Below are positions 33,650-42,330 of a stretch of 64,000 bases of DNA, one piece after another (the first letter of the stretch is position 1; every line of letters begins with the position of its first letter). Under the pieces are notes generated by a model. The model was not told the DNA's origin, ran no database searches, and saw nothing but the letters and a program-made list of their open reading frames with translations. The DNA lies in assembly GCA_041747435.1 (NCBI GenBank), contig JBGTFE010000089.1, forward strand, positions 52,375-116,374, given 5' to 3'. This DNA is from JBGTFE01 sp041747435. Its GTDB lineage: Bacteria > Acidobacteriota > Blastocatellia > Pyrinomonadales > Pyrinomonadaceae. A program made the translations under genes and the position numbers.

Positions 33650-35755
33650 ATGAAAGCATTTGAAACAGAAAACACTCGCAATATGGCTGTCATTGGACAC
33701 GGCGACGCGGGTAAAACCCAGCTCGTTTCGTCCTTGCTCCATATTGCGGGCACAACACATCGCTGGGGAAAGGTCGACGAAGGAACGACGGTCACCGATT
33801 ACGACGAAGATTCCATCGAACGCAAAGTTACGCTCAACAACAGCCTCGCTTACCTCGAATACAAAGACACAAAAGTAAATTTTATCGATACGCCAGGCTA
33901 CGCCGCGTTTGTTTCGCATGCCCGACCGGCTTTGCGCGTCGCGGACTGCGCGCTGGTCGTGGTTGACGGCGTTCACGGCATCGAAGTTCAAACCGAAAAA
34001 ACCTGGAGCTACGCGAACGAATTTCTTTTGCCGCGTTTTATGGTCATAAATAAGCTCGAAAAGGAAAATTCCGATTTCGGACATGCGCTTGACACGGCGC
34101 AAAGCTCATTCGCGCGCTCAATCGTGCCGTTTACTCTGCCGATTGGAAGCGAACTCGATTTCAAAGGTGTCGTTGACGTTGTCCATCAAAAAGCTTACGA
34201 ATTTGACGCTGACGGAAAAGCGAAGGAAATTCCGATTCCCGAAGAAGGAAAAGGATTGTTTGACAAAACACGAGAGAGAATTATCGAGCTTGTAGCCGAA
34301 TCAGACGACGCCTTAATGGAAAAATATTTTGAAAACGGCACTTTAGAAGAAGACGATATTTATCCAAATCTTGCAAAAGCGATCGCTGCCAGCAAATTGT
34401 GCCCGGTTTATGCCGTTTCGGCATTTAATCTGGTCGGTCTTTCAATTTTGCTCGATCACATCGTCGAGTTCGCGCCGAATCCGGCAACGCACGAAGCCGA
34501 ATCGGGTTACACGAATCCCGATGAGGCTGGCGATAGAATATTGCGCAAATATTCGAATTCCGAACCTTTTTCGGCATATGTTTTTCGAACGATCGCCGAT
34601 CCTTTCGCCGGCAGAATAAACGTAATGAAGGTCATTTCCGGCAAAGTGTCGTCAGACGCGACTGTTTATAACTGCAATCGCGACACGATGGAACGTCTCG
34701 GCGCGCTTCAGGTGATCCAGGGTAAAGTTTTGGACAAGGTCGCGACGGCGCAAACCGGCGACATCATCGCCGTTGTAAAATTAAAGGAAACTCAAACGGG
34801 CGACACGCTTTGCGACAAAGCAAACGCGATCTGTTACCCGGCGGTTCAATATCCCGAAGCGGCGATAGCGTTTGCCATCGAACCGAAATCACGCGCCGAC
34901 GAAGAAAAGATCTCCGCAGCGCTGCATAAGATTCTGGAAGAAGATCCTTCGCTACATTTTGACCGCGATCCGCAGACGAAGGAATTTATCCTTTCCGGTT
35001 CGGGACAGCTTCATATCGAAACGGTTGTCGCGAAACTCGCCAACCGGTATCACGTCGAAGTCGCGCTTCATCCGCCGAAAGTTCCTTATAAAGAAACCAT
35101 CACGCAGCAAGTTGAAGTTCAGGGACGCCACAAGAAACAATCGGGCGGACGCGGGCAGTTCGGCGATTGCAAATGTATTTTCGAGCCGCTGGAACGGGGC
35201 GCAGGATTTGAATTCGTCGATAAAATTTTTGGCGGATCGATCCCGCAAAACTTCCGTCCGGCGGTCGAAAAAGGAATTATCGAAGCCGCAGCTTCCGGAT
35301 ACGTCGCCGGATATCCGATGGTGGATTTCCGCGTAACCTTGATCGACGGCAGTTATCACTCGGTCGATTCGGACGAACACAGTTTCCGCGCCGCCGGTCG
35401 CAAAGCTTACCGCAACGCGATCGAAAAAGCTCGCCCGACACTGCTCGAACCGATAATGGACGTCGAAGTTTTCACCCCGCAGGAAGTTTCCGGCGACATC
35501 ATGGGCGATCTAAATTCGCGTCGCGGTCGCGTGCAGGGAATGGATATGCGCGGCAAACAGCAAGTGATCAAAGCGCAGGTTCCTTTATCTGAAATGCTCG
35601 ATTACCAGTCAAAATTAAACTCCATCACGCAGGCGCGCGGCAGTTATCATATGCAGTTTTCGCATTACGATCCGCTTCCGCACAATCTCGCCTCAAAAGT
35701 GATCGACGAAGCCGTCGCCGCCGGCAGAGTAAGAGCGCATGAAGATGATGAATAG
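33650..35755 (+). CDS. Divergent elongation factor G paralogue
   Basis: 701 residues with the five-domain EF-G layout. G1 is GHGDAGKT (16-23), G3 DTPGY (80-84, normally DTPGH), and G4 is NKLE (134-137), where the canonical NKxD Asp that reads the guanine base is Glu. The RGITI effector segment is replaced by ERKVTLNNSLA. Domain IV/V motifs (GRGQFGDCKCIFEP, PVSLMDVEVFTP-like EPIMDVEVFTPQE, SRRGRVQGMD) are present. It thus resembles EF-G-II/FusA2-type paralogues rather than the housekeeping fusA, which normally sits with rpsL/rpsG/tuf. It may act in ribosome rescue, recycling or translocation under stress; not known. A half copy of family A lies right after its stop. Confidence 0.85.
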   Translation: MKAFETENTRNMAVIGHGDAGKTQLVSSLLHIAGTTHRWGKVDEGTTVTDYDEDSIERKVTLNNSLAYLEYKDTKVNFIDTPGYAAFVSHARPALRVADCALVVVDGVHGIEVQTEKTWSYANEFLLPRFMVINKLEKENSDFGHALDTAQSSFARSIVPFTLPIGSELDFKGVVDVVHQKAYEFDADGKAKEIPIPEEGKGLFDKTRERIIELVAESDDALMEKYFENGTLEEDDIYPNLAKAIAASKLCPVYAVSAFNLVGLSILLDHIVEFAPNPATHEAESGYTNPDEAGDRILRKYSNSEPFSAYVFRTIADPFAGRINVMKVISGKVSSDATVYNCNRDTMERLGALQVIQGKVLDKVATAQTGDIIAVVKLKETQTGDTLCDKANAICYPAVQYPEAAIAFAIEPKSRADEEKISAALHKILEEDPSLHFDRDPQTKEFILSGSGQLHIETVVAKLANRYHVEVALHPPKVPYKETITQQVEVQGRHKKQSGGRGQFGDCKCIFEPLERGAGFEFVDKIFGGSIPQNFRPAVEKGIIEAAASGYVAGYPMVDFRVTLIDGSYHSVDSDEHSFRAAGRKAYRNAIEKARPTLLEPIMDVEVFTPQEVSGDIMGDLNSRRGRVQGMDMRGKQQVIKAQVPLSEMLDYQSKLNSITQARGSYHMQFSHYDPLPHNLASKVIDEAVAAGRVRAHEDDE

Positions 35756-35758
35756 TTA

Positions 35759-35806
35759 AATGGAACGCGGACGCCCTCGTCCGCAACGTTCGCAAGGGCG
35801 AACGAA
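35759..35806. repeat. Family A palindromic element, left half only
   Basis: Starts within 5 nt of the EF-G paralogue stop: GGAACGCGGACGCCCTCGTC continuing to CCGC, then inner hairpin GTTCGC-AAGG-GCGAAC. No inverted right half follows, so it is a truncated or single-REP copy. Confidence 0.75.
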
Positions 35807-35868
35807 TCATTTAACGTCATTCGTTTTTTTTGCATAGTTTGCCGCATCAATGTATTTTAGAAAAAGTG

Positions 35869-36282
35869 ATGAAACGCGCGAAGTTAAAACAATTTATCAT
35901 CTGCATTTCGACGATCCTGTCGCTTTTTGCGTCGTCGGTCGCGGCTTGTTCTTGCTCGCATCATCAGGAAAAAGCGAGCGCGAGCGTTCCTTCGTGTCAC
36001 AAACATTCGAAACAAAACCAGTCGGAACAGGATCAAGACTCTTCGATCGAATCGGTGGACACGCAAATCGCATGCGTTTGTGCACAATTCGTTTCGAAGA
36101 TCACCGTAAAATCTGAAACCGTAAAATTCGAAAAGCAAGCGGCAGCAGTTTCTACGATAACGCCGGTTACGATCGTCTCCGTTAGCCGAAAATCCGTTTC
36201 GAATTTTTCGTTTTTCAAGCCAACACATCTTTCCGATTCTTTCCATAATCTCTCGCCGGGGCGCGCTCCGCCTGTTTTATAA
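35869..36282 (+). CDS. Small exported Cys/His-rich protein at head of copper operon (CopL-like)
   Basis: 137 residues from ATG 35869. Signal peptide (KLKQFIICISTILSLFASSVAA) followed by a metal-binding-like cluster CSCSHHQEKASASVPSCHKH, with another Cys pair (ACVCAQ) near residue 65 and a C-terminal NLSPGRAPPVL. Small Cys/His proteins ending in a GRAPP- or RGPP-like motif are often found just before copper-resistance genes (CopL/DUF2946-like). The following cupredoxin fusion and copper ATPase support a copper role, as periplasmic metal binder or sensor. It could also be translated only as a regulatory leader. Confidence 0.7.
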   Translation: MKRAKLKQFIICISTILSLFASSVAACSCSHHQEKASASVPSCHKHSKQNQSEQDQDSSIESVDTQIACVCAQFVSKITVKSETVKFEKQAAAVSTITPVTIVSVSRKSVSNFSFFKPTHLSDSFHNLSPGRAPPVL

Positions 36283-36381
36283 AGCAAAATCATTGGTCAG
36301 AAAAAAGAAATCGTTTCAACGCGATTTCGAACGGATCGCCGTTTGTAAAAACTGTGATCGTAGAAATATTGCTTTATAAAA
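36275..36381. repeat. Inverted repeat closing a structured intercistronic region in the copper operon
   Basis: TTTTATAAAGCAAAAT (36275-36290) and ATATTGCTTTATAAAA (36366-36381) are inverted copies matching at 15 of 16 positions. Between them lie two hairpins: GAAATCG (36307-36313) with CGATTTC (36322-36328), and AACGG-ATCG-CCGTT (36330-36343). The left arm overlaps the small gene's stop codon; the right arm ends just before the AGGAG of the next gene. It may be an mRNA processing or stability structure, or a tiny palindromic insertion. Confidence 0.6.
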
Positions 36382-36395
36382 TAGGAGATCTACTC

Positions 36396-38354
36396 ATGAA
36401 ACAAATTATTTCGTTACTATTTTTCACGCTTGTTTTTGGCGTGAATGCGCTGGCTCACGACGCGTTCAAACTCGTCAGCAGCGAAAAGAAAACACTTAAA
36501 TTATCCGAGCTTATCGAGCTTGAAAAGGGGCGAACGCTCGGAAAGATCCAAAAATCAAACATCACATTTACCACAAAAGAAATTCGACTCGTCGTTTTGA
36601 CCGGACCGCTCGACGACATGCTTTCCTACCGGATACAAGGCGTCAGAAATCCAAATCTGATCGTGCCGAGCGGCGCCACGCTGAAGATATTGTTCGTCAA
36701 TTCCGACGAAGATATGCGTCACGATGTTCGCTTCGGACACGTCGAAGGCGAATTCCCGATCGCGCCCGACATTGCAGAAACCGTGGGAACCAACCGGCTC
36801 GAACCGAAAAGCGAAGACGGAATTTATCAGGCGGAAGAGATCGTAGTTTTGGCGGCGAAAGATGGCGCGTATAAATATTTTTGCGCGGTGCGAAATCACG
36901 CGAAAGGCGGAATGTGGGGAAATATTTTGGTAAACGTTAAGCCCGGAGACGAGCTAAAAACCGCGCCGAAAACCAAGCATGTTCATTCGGACGATGAAGA
37001 CCAAGATATGGACATGAAGATGGAAAAAAAGCCGAACGATATGCCGGATATGAAAATGGACAATAAAAAGCCGACGGATATGTCCGACATGAAAATGGAT
37101 GATAAAAACAAGGAAATGCCGGGCATGGTTCACAAAATGAAAATGTCCGCGATTACCGACATAAATGCACCGATGTCGCGCGAAAGTTCCGGCACCGGCT
37201 GGCTGCCGGATTCGACGCCGATGTACGCGACGATGAAAATGTTCAAGGACGGCTCGATGCTGATGTTTCACGGAAATATGTTTTTGCGTTACACCAATGT
37301 CGGCTCGCGACGCGATTTTTCCGCCGGCGGAAAGGGCGACAACGAAAGATTCGACGCGCCTTCGATGTTTATGTTGATGTATTCAAAACCGATTAACAGC
37401 AAATCGCAGATCGGTTTGCGCGCGATGGTAAGTCTCGATCCGATCATCGAACGCGGCTACGGCTATCCGCTTCTTTATCAATCGGGCGAAACTTATCGAA
37501 ACGAACCGCTGCACGACCGGCAGCATCCGCACGATTTTTTTAGCGAGTTGGCGTTTTCGTATTCCTACAAATTTGACGATAAAAAGTCTTTCTATTTTTA
37601 TGCGGGTTATCCGGGCGAGCCGGCGCTCGGTCCGCCGACGTTTATGCATCGTTTTTCGGCGATGAACAATCCGGACGCGCCAATCTCGCATCACTGGCAG
37701 GATTCTACGCATATCACTTGGGGAGTTTTAACCGGCGGTTTCAATTTCGGGAAGTTCAAACTCGAAGCCAGTGCGTTCAAAGGACGCGAACCGAACGAAA
37801 ACCGATGGGATTTTGACGCGCCGAAGCTCGATTCCTTTAGCGGGCGTATTTCGTGGAATCCGAATGAAAATTGGGCGATGCAGTTTTCCTACGGCTATCT
37901 CAAGAATCCCGAACCCTCGGAACCGGATCTGAAAATCCTGCGCCGTACGACGGCTTCCGTGATTCACAATAAAAAGTTCAGCGAAACGAAAAATTGGGCG
38001 AATAGCTTTGTTTGGGGACAAAATTACGGAAACGGCGAGCGCACGAACGCATTTTTGTTTGAATCGGACTTCACCTTTAAGAAAAATTCGATTTTCGGGC
38101 GCCTTGAAAATGTGCAAAAAAGCGGGCACGAACTGGCTTTGGACGACGTCGATCATGAAAACATTTATCTCGTCGGCTCATATTCGATAGGATATCTGAG
38201 AGAGATATTTCAAAATAAGAATTTGAACGTCGGTCTGGGAACGCAAGTTACGCTTTACAGCAATCCGTCGTCATTGAGTTCATATTACGGCGGAACAACA
38301 CACCAAGGCTGGCAAATATTCTTACGATTTCGCCCGTCGTTGATGAAACATTAG
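36396..38354 (+). CDS. Cupredoxin / Met-rich linker / beta-barrel fusion protein
   Basis: 652 residues from ATG 36396 (AGGAG 9 nt upstream). Signal peptide 1-20. Residues about 85-182 form a cupredoxin-like domain: LIVPSGATLKILFVNSDEDMRHD gives a candidate His109, and YFCAVRNHAKGGMWG gives Cys163, His168 and Met173, the spacing of a type 1 copper site. A Met/Asp/Lys-rich linker (about 203-250) with many DMKM and MPDM units would bind copper. Residues about 255-652 alternate as transmembrane beta-strands with Tyr/Phe/Trp and end FLRFRPSLMKH, so an outer-membrane barrel is likely. The combination would hold copper at the outer membrane. It lies 10 nt before the copper ATPase. Confidence 0.8.
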   Translation: MKQIISLLFFTLVFGVNALAHDAFKLVSSEKKTLKLSELIELEKGRTLGKIQKSNITFTTKEIRLVVLTGPLDDMLSYRIQGVRNPNLIVPSGATLKILFVNSDEDMRHDVRFGHVEGEFPIAPDIAETVGTNRLEPKSEDGIYQAEEIVVLAAKDGAYKYFCAVRNHAKGGMWGNILVNVKPGDELKTAPKTKHVHSDDEDQDMDMKMEKKPNDMPDMKMDNKKPTDMSDMKMDDKNKEMPGMVHKMKMSAITDINAPMSRESSGTGWLPDSTPMYATMKMFKDGSMLMFHGNMFLRYTNVGSRRDFSAGGKGDNERFDAPSMFMLMYSKPINSKSQIGLRAMVSLDPIIERGYGYPLLYQSGETYRNEPLHDRQHPHDFFSELAFSYSYKFDDKKSFYFYAGYPGEPALGPPTFMHRFSAMNNPDAPISHHWQDSTHITWGVLTGGFNFGKFKLEASAFKGREPNENRWDFDAPKLDSFSGRISWNPNENWAMQFSYGYLKNPEPSEPDLKILRRTTASVIHNKKFSETKNWANSFVWGQNYGNGERTNAFLFESDFTFKKNSIFGRLENVQKSGHELALDDVDHENIYLVGSYSIGYLREIFQNKNLNVGLGTQVTLYSNPSSLSSYYGGTTHQGWQIFLRFRPSLMKH

Positions 38355-38364
38355 ATCAAAAAAA

Positions 38365-40698
38365 ATGGAAGAAAAACATTCACAAGTAACAAAACTCGGC
38401 AGAACGAAAATTTCAGATTCGGAATTTGAAACTCACACAGATCCGGTTTGCAAAATGCTCGTTCGCGCGGATACTGCGGCGGCGACATTTGAACATAAAG
38501 GCGGGACGTTTTACTTTTGCGCCGTCGGATGTCTGAATAAATTCCGCCAAAACCCCGAAAAATACTTAAACCCTGAAACTGCGCCTGAAGAAATGACGCC
38601 TGAAGGCGCGGAATACACGTGCCCGATGCATCCGGAAATTATCAAACGCGTTCCGGGAACGTGTCCGATCTGCGGAATGGCGCTCGAGCCGAAAACTTTT
38701 TCGCTCGACGACGCGCCGGATCCGGAATATCTGGATATGAAACGCCGTTTTTGGGTTTCAGCCGTGCTGACGCTGCCGGTTTTTGTTCTGGCGATGGCGG
38801 AAATGTTCGTCAATTTTGATTCGCTTTTTCCTTCTTTGCCGCACGGTCGCGCCGCATATCTTTCGCTCTGGATCCAGTTCGTTTTAGCGACGCCAGTCGT
38901 GCTTTGGGGCGGATTTCCCTTTTTCGTCCGCGCTATCCAATCGATAAAAAATGCAAGCCCGAATATGTTTACGCTGATCGCGATCGGCACGGGCGCCGCT
39001 TTTTTGTTCAGTATTTTTGCGTTGTTTTTGCCCGAACTGTTTCCCGTTTCAATGCGCTCGCACACCGGCTTGATTTCATCGTATTTTGAATCGGCGGCGG
39101 TGATCACGACGCTTGTTTTGCTCGGACAAGTCCTCGAATTACGCGCTCGAAGCCAAACATCAGGCGCGATCAAAGAATTGCTGGGTCTTGCGCCAAAAAC
39201 CGCAATTGTCGTCTTTGACGATGGAACCGAAGCGGAAATTCAGCTTTCCGAAATTCAAATCGGCGCGAAATTACGAGTTAAAGCAAACGAAAAAATTCCA
39301 ACCGACGGCGAGATCATCGAAGGCGAAACTAACATTGACGAATCAATGATGACGGGCGAATCGATCCCGGTTGAAAAAGCCGTGGGCGATAAAGTCATCG
39401 GCGGAACGATAAACGGAAACCGCACGATCTTGATAAAAGCGGAAAAAGTCGGAAGCGAAACCCTTCTCTCGCAAATCGTAAAAATGGTCGGCGAGGCGCA
39501 GCGCTCGCGGGCTCCGATCCAAAGATTAGCCGACGCGGTTTCATACTTTTTTGTTCCGGCGGTGATCCTTATCGCAATAATCGCATTTATCGTGTGGCTG
39601 ATCCTGGGAAGTTTGGCGTCGGCGATCGTTGCAGCAGTTTCGGTGTTGATCATCGCTTGCCCGTGCGCGCTCGGGCTTGCTACTCCGATGTCGATCATGG
39701 TCGCGGCGGGACACGGCGCGCGCAACGGCGTGCTCGTTAAAAAGGCGGAAGCGCTGGAAATACTTGAAAAAGTCAACGTCATTGTCGTAGATAAAACCGG
39801 AACATTGACGGAAGGAAAACCGCGGCTTCAGAACGTAATTTCAATTTCCGACTTTGACGAAAACGAGATCTTAAAACTTGCAGCAAGTTTAGAAAGATCG
39901 AGTGAACATCCGCTTGCGGCGGCAGTTGTGAAAGCGGCGGCGGAAACAAATATCGAACTTGAAAAGGTTTCTGATTTTGAATCAATAACGGGCAAAGGAA
40001 TTGTCGGAACGATTAACGGAAAAAGCGTTAAAGTCCAAAAACCGGAATCCGACGATCCGCGTCTTGAATCCTTGCGAAATGAAGGACAAACCGTCGTTGA
40101 AGTTTCTTTCGACGGAAAAACGATCGGTTTTCTCGGCATTGCCGATACGATCAAAGAAACCGCCCGCGAAGCGATCGCGGCGCTTCACAAGCAAAAGATC
40201 GAGGTCGTAATGATGACCGGCGATAACAAAACGACCGCGGAATTTGTCGCGCAAAAACTCGGCATTGATAAAGTTTTCGCCGGCGTTTTGCCCGAACAAA
40301 AAGCGGAAAAAGTTAAAGAACTGCAAGCGCACGGCAAGATCGTTGCGATGGCTGGAGACGGTGTCAACGATGCGCCTGCGCTGGCGCAAGCCGAGGTCGG
40401 AATCGCAATGGGAACCGGAACCGACGTTGCGATCGAAAGCGCGGATATTACTTTGCTTAAAGGCGATCTTAGCGGTATTCTTCGGGCGCGAAATCTTAGC
40501 AAAGCGACGATGAAAAATATACGGCAGAATCTATTTTTCGCGTTTGTTTATAATCTCGTCGGCGTTCCGATCGCGGCAGGTGTTCTTTATCCATTTTTGG
40601 GTTTGCTTTTATCGCCGATGATCGCCAGCGCCGCGATGACTTTTAGCTCGGTTTCCGTCATTTTAAATGCCTTGCGGCTGCGAAAACTAAAACTATAA
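38365..40698 (+). CDS. copA: Copper-translocating P1B-type ATPase with YHS and metal-binding N-domains
   Basis: 777 residues. The N-terminus has a YHS domain (about 24-70: THTDPVCKM ... FYFCAVGCLNKF) and a small heavy-metal-binding domain (about 84-112: YTCPMHPEI ... PGTCPICGM) instead of the usual CxxC HMA domain. The core has TGES (330-333), the metal-channel motif CPC (432-434) in IIACPCALGLATP, the phosphorylated Asp476 in DKTGT, SEHPLA, and GDGVNDAPAL. It should pump Cu(I) or Ag(I) out of the cytoplasm; the CPC motif fits CopA-type rather than Zn or Co pumps. Part of the copper operon; next comes a family D repeat rather than a classical terminator. Confidence 0.93.
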   Translation: MEEKHSQVTKLGRTKISDSEFETHTDPVCKMLVRADTAAATFEHKGGTFYFCAVGCLNKFRQNPEKYLNPETAPEEMTPEGAEYTCPMHPEIIKRVPGTCPICGMALEPKTFSLDDAPDPEYLDMKRRFWVSAVLTLPVFVLAMAEMFVNFDSLFPSLPHGRAAYLSLWIQFVLATPVVLWGGFPFFVRAIQSIKNASPNMFTLIAIGTGAAFLFSIFALFLPELFPVSMRSHTGLISSYFESAAVITTLVLLGQVLELRARSQTSGAIKELLGLAPKTAIVVFDDGTEAEIQLSEIQIGAKLRVKANEKIPTDGEIIEGETNIDESMMTGESIPVEKAVGDKVIGGTINGNRTILIKAEKVGSETLLSQIVKMVGEAQRSRAPIQRLADAVSYFFVPAVILIAIIAFIVWLILGSLASAIVAAVSVLIIACPCALGLATPMSIMVAAGHGARNGVLVKKAEALEILEKVNVIVVDKTGTLTEGKPRLQNVISISDFDENEILKLAASLERSSEHPLAAAVVKAAAETNIELEKVSDFESITGKGIVGTINGKSVKVQKPESDDPRLESLRNEGQTVVEVSFDGKTIGFLGIADTIKETAREAIAALHKQKIEVVMMTGDNKTTAEFVAQKLGIDKVFAGVLPEQKAEKVKELQAHGKIVAMAGDGVNDAPALAQAEVGIAMGTGTDVAIESADITLLKGDLSGILRARNLSKATMKNIRQNLFFAFVYNLVGVPIAAGVLYPFLGLLLSPMIASAAMTFSSVSVILNALRLRKLKL

Positions 40699-40699
40699 A

Positions 40700-40764
40700 T
40701 TAACAGGGATGGAGGAGATAAAAGCGATAAAACAAATCCTCTTCATCCTTTTCATCCCTGTTAA
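40700..40764. repeat. Palindromic repeat, family D
   Basis: TTAACAGGGATG (40700-40711) and CATCCCTGTTAA (40753-40764) are perfect 12-bp inverted arms; GGAGGAGATAAA and CCTCTTCATCCTTTT are further related. It fills the space between the copper ATPase stop and the isoaspartyl peptidase start. Its right half recurs inside the signal-peptide insertion at 4571-4625. It could act as a transcription barrier. Confidence 0.8.
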
Positions 40765-40773
40765 AATGTAACT

Positions 40774-41700
40774 ATGAACAAAATTGCACTCGCCGTGCAC
40801 GGCGGCGCCGGAACTATACTCAAATCTCAAATGACCGACGAACTCGAGCGCGAATATCGCGCCGGTTTGCAAAGTTCGCTTGAAAAAGGCTGGGAAATCC
40901 TCGAAAAAGGCGGAAGCGCGCTCGATGCGGTTGAAGCCGCCACCATCGAACTCGAAAACTTTCCACTTTTTAATGCCGGACGCGGCTCGGTTTTTACGCA
41001 CGAAGGCAAAAACGAGATGGACGCCAGCATAATGGACGGCAAGAGCTTAAAAGCTGGCGCGGTAGCGTTTATCAGAAATATTAAGAATCCGGTTTCGCTT
41101 GCGCGGCTTGTGATGGAAAAAACGCCGCACGTTTTGCTTGCCGGTGAGGGCGCCAAGGAATTTGCGCGCGAAATGAAGGTTGAAATCGAAACGGACGAAT
41201 ATTTTTTCACAGAACATCGCTACCGCCAGCTTTTATCGGCGATCGAAGACAATCGGGTTCAATTGGATCATTCGGCGAACCGCAAATCGCTCGGCACTGT
41301 CGGCGCGGTCGCGTGCGATAAAGAAGGCAGTCTCGCGGCGGCGACTTCGACCGGCGGAATGACGAATAAAAAGTTTGGGCGCATCGGCGACACGCCGATC
41401 GTGGGCGCGGGAAATTATGCCGACAACGCGACTTGCGCCGTTTCTTGCACCGGGCACGGCGAATTTTTTATGCGCAGCGTTACGGCTTACGATCTTTCAG
41501 CCAGGATGAAATACAAAGATCTTTCGCTCGTCGAAGCCGCAGATGAGACGATCGAAAACTTGTCGAAAATCGGCGGCGAAGGCGGTTTGATCGCTGTGGA
41601 CGGAAGAGGAAATGTCGCGCTTCCTTTCAACTCGGAAGGCATGTATCGCGGTTTTGTTCGCGCAGACGGCAAGCTTCAAATAGAAATTTATCGCAATTAA
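40774..41700 (+). CDS. iaaA: Isoaspartyl peptidase / plant-type L-asparaginase
   Basis: 308 residues, an Ntn-hydrolase of the plant-type asparaginase family. Starts IALAVHGGAGTI; the nucleophile is Thr175 in SLGTVGAVA, the site of autocleavage into alpha and beta subunits; STGGMTNKKFGRIGDTPIVGAGNYAD is the substrate-pocket signature. It hydrolyses beta-aspartyl dipeptides and asparagine. The product of cyanophycinase is beta-Asp-Arg, and both cyanophycin genes lie 0.6-5.6 kb downstream on the other strand, so it likely completes cyanophycin breakdown. General repair of isoaspartyl peptides is the alternative. No ribosome-binding site is visible; the family D repeat abuts the start. Confidence 0.93.
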   Translation: MNKIALAVHGGAGTILKSQMTDELEREYRAGLQSSLEKGWEILEKGGSALDAVEAATIELENFPLFNAGRGSVFTHEGKNEMDASIMDGKSLKAGAVAFIRNIKNPVSLARLVMEKTPHVLLAGEGAKEFAREMKVEIETDEYFFTEHRYRQLLSAIEDNRVQLDHSANRKSLGTVGAVACDKEGSLAAATSTGGMTNKKFGRIGDTPIVGAGNYADNATCAVSCTGHGEFFMRSVTAYDLSARMKYKDLSLVEAADETIENLSKIGGEGGLIAVDGRGNVALPFNSEGMYRGFVRADGKLQIEIYRN

Positions 41701-41868
41701 ACTGCGGCGTCGCTTGTTTTTTGGGCTGGATACTCGCATAATTTCCTCAAGTAATACCAAAATTTGTGTTTTTTTGAAACAGGTTCGATTTTTAGGAAGT
41801 AAACTTGCGGATCGCGTTTTGCTTTAAGAATATTTCGCGTTCGCTTGCTTACCTGAGGAGAAATTTCT

Positions 41869-42270
41869 ATGGCTAAAAAAGTTTGCACTTTACTCGGAAT
41901 AGTTTTTATCCTGGTTGGATTTATCGGTTTTCTTCCTTTTGCCCGAAATTTGTTCGGGGCACACCTTAGCGCGGCGCACAATTTGATTCATCTTATTTCG
42001 GGCGCGATCGCGCTTTATTTGGGTCTGAAAGGTACAGTTTCCGCCGCTAAAACATTCTGCCTCGTCTTCGGCGCGGTTTACTTACTGCTGGGCGTAGTCG
42101 GATTTTTACTTGGCAACCCGGAGCGTATGCGCGAGCTAACGATCATCGACAATCGCTTGATCTTAGGAACCGTGGATCACATTATCCATATCGCCCTCGG
42201 CGCGATCTTTTTGATCGGAGCCCTTTTGACGAGCGGCGGAGGTGGTTCGGCTTCTGCGGCAGACGATTAA
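41869..42270 (+). CDS. DUF4383 four-helix membrane protein
   Basis: 133 residues with four hydrophobic helices (about 7-27, 35-57, 63-85, 99-120). The AAHNLIHLISGAIALYLG and TVDHIIHIALGAIFLIGAL stretches, each with paired His, are typical of the DUF4383 family. Function unknown. Ribosome-binding site GAGGAG lies 7 nt before ATG 41869. The 168-nt gap after the isoaspartyl peptidase suggests an independent promoter. Confidence 0.82.
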   Translation: MAKKVCTLLGIVFILVGFIGFLPFARNLFGAHLSAAHNLIHLISGAIALYLGLKGTVSAAKTFCLVFGAVYLLLGVVGFLLGNPERMRELTIIDNRLILGTVDHIIHIALGAIFLIGALLTSGGGGSASAADD

Positions 42271-42330
42271 TTCGCGAAAAAATTAAACTTCATATTGCCG
42301 GGTAAGTTTTGCTCGCGCGTTCATTCGTGC

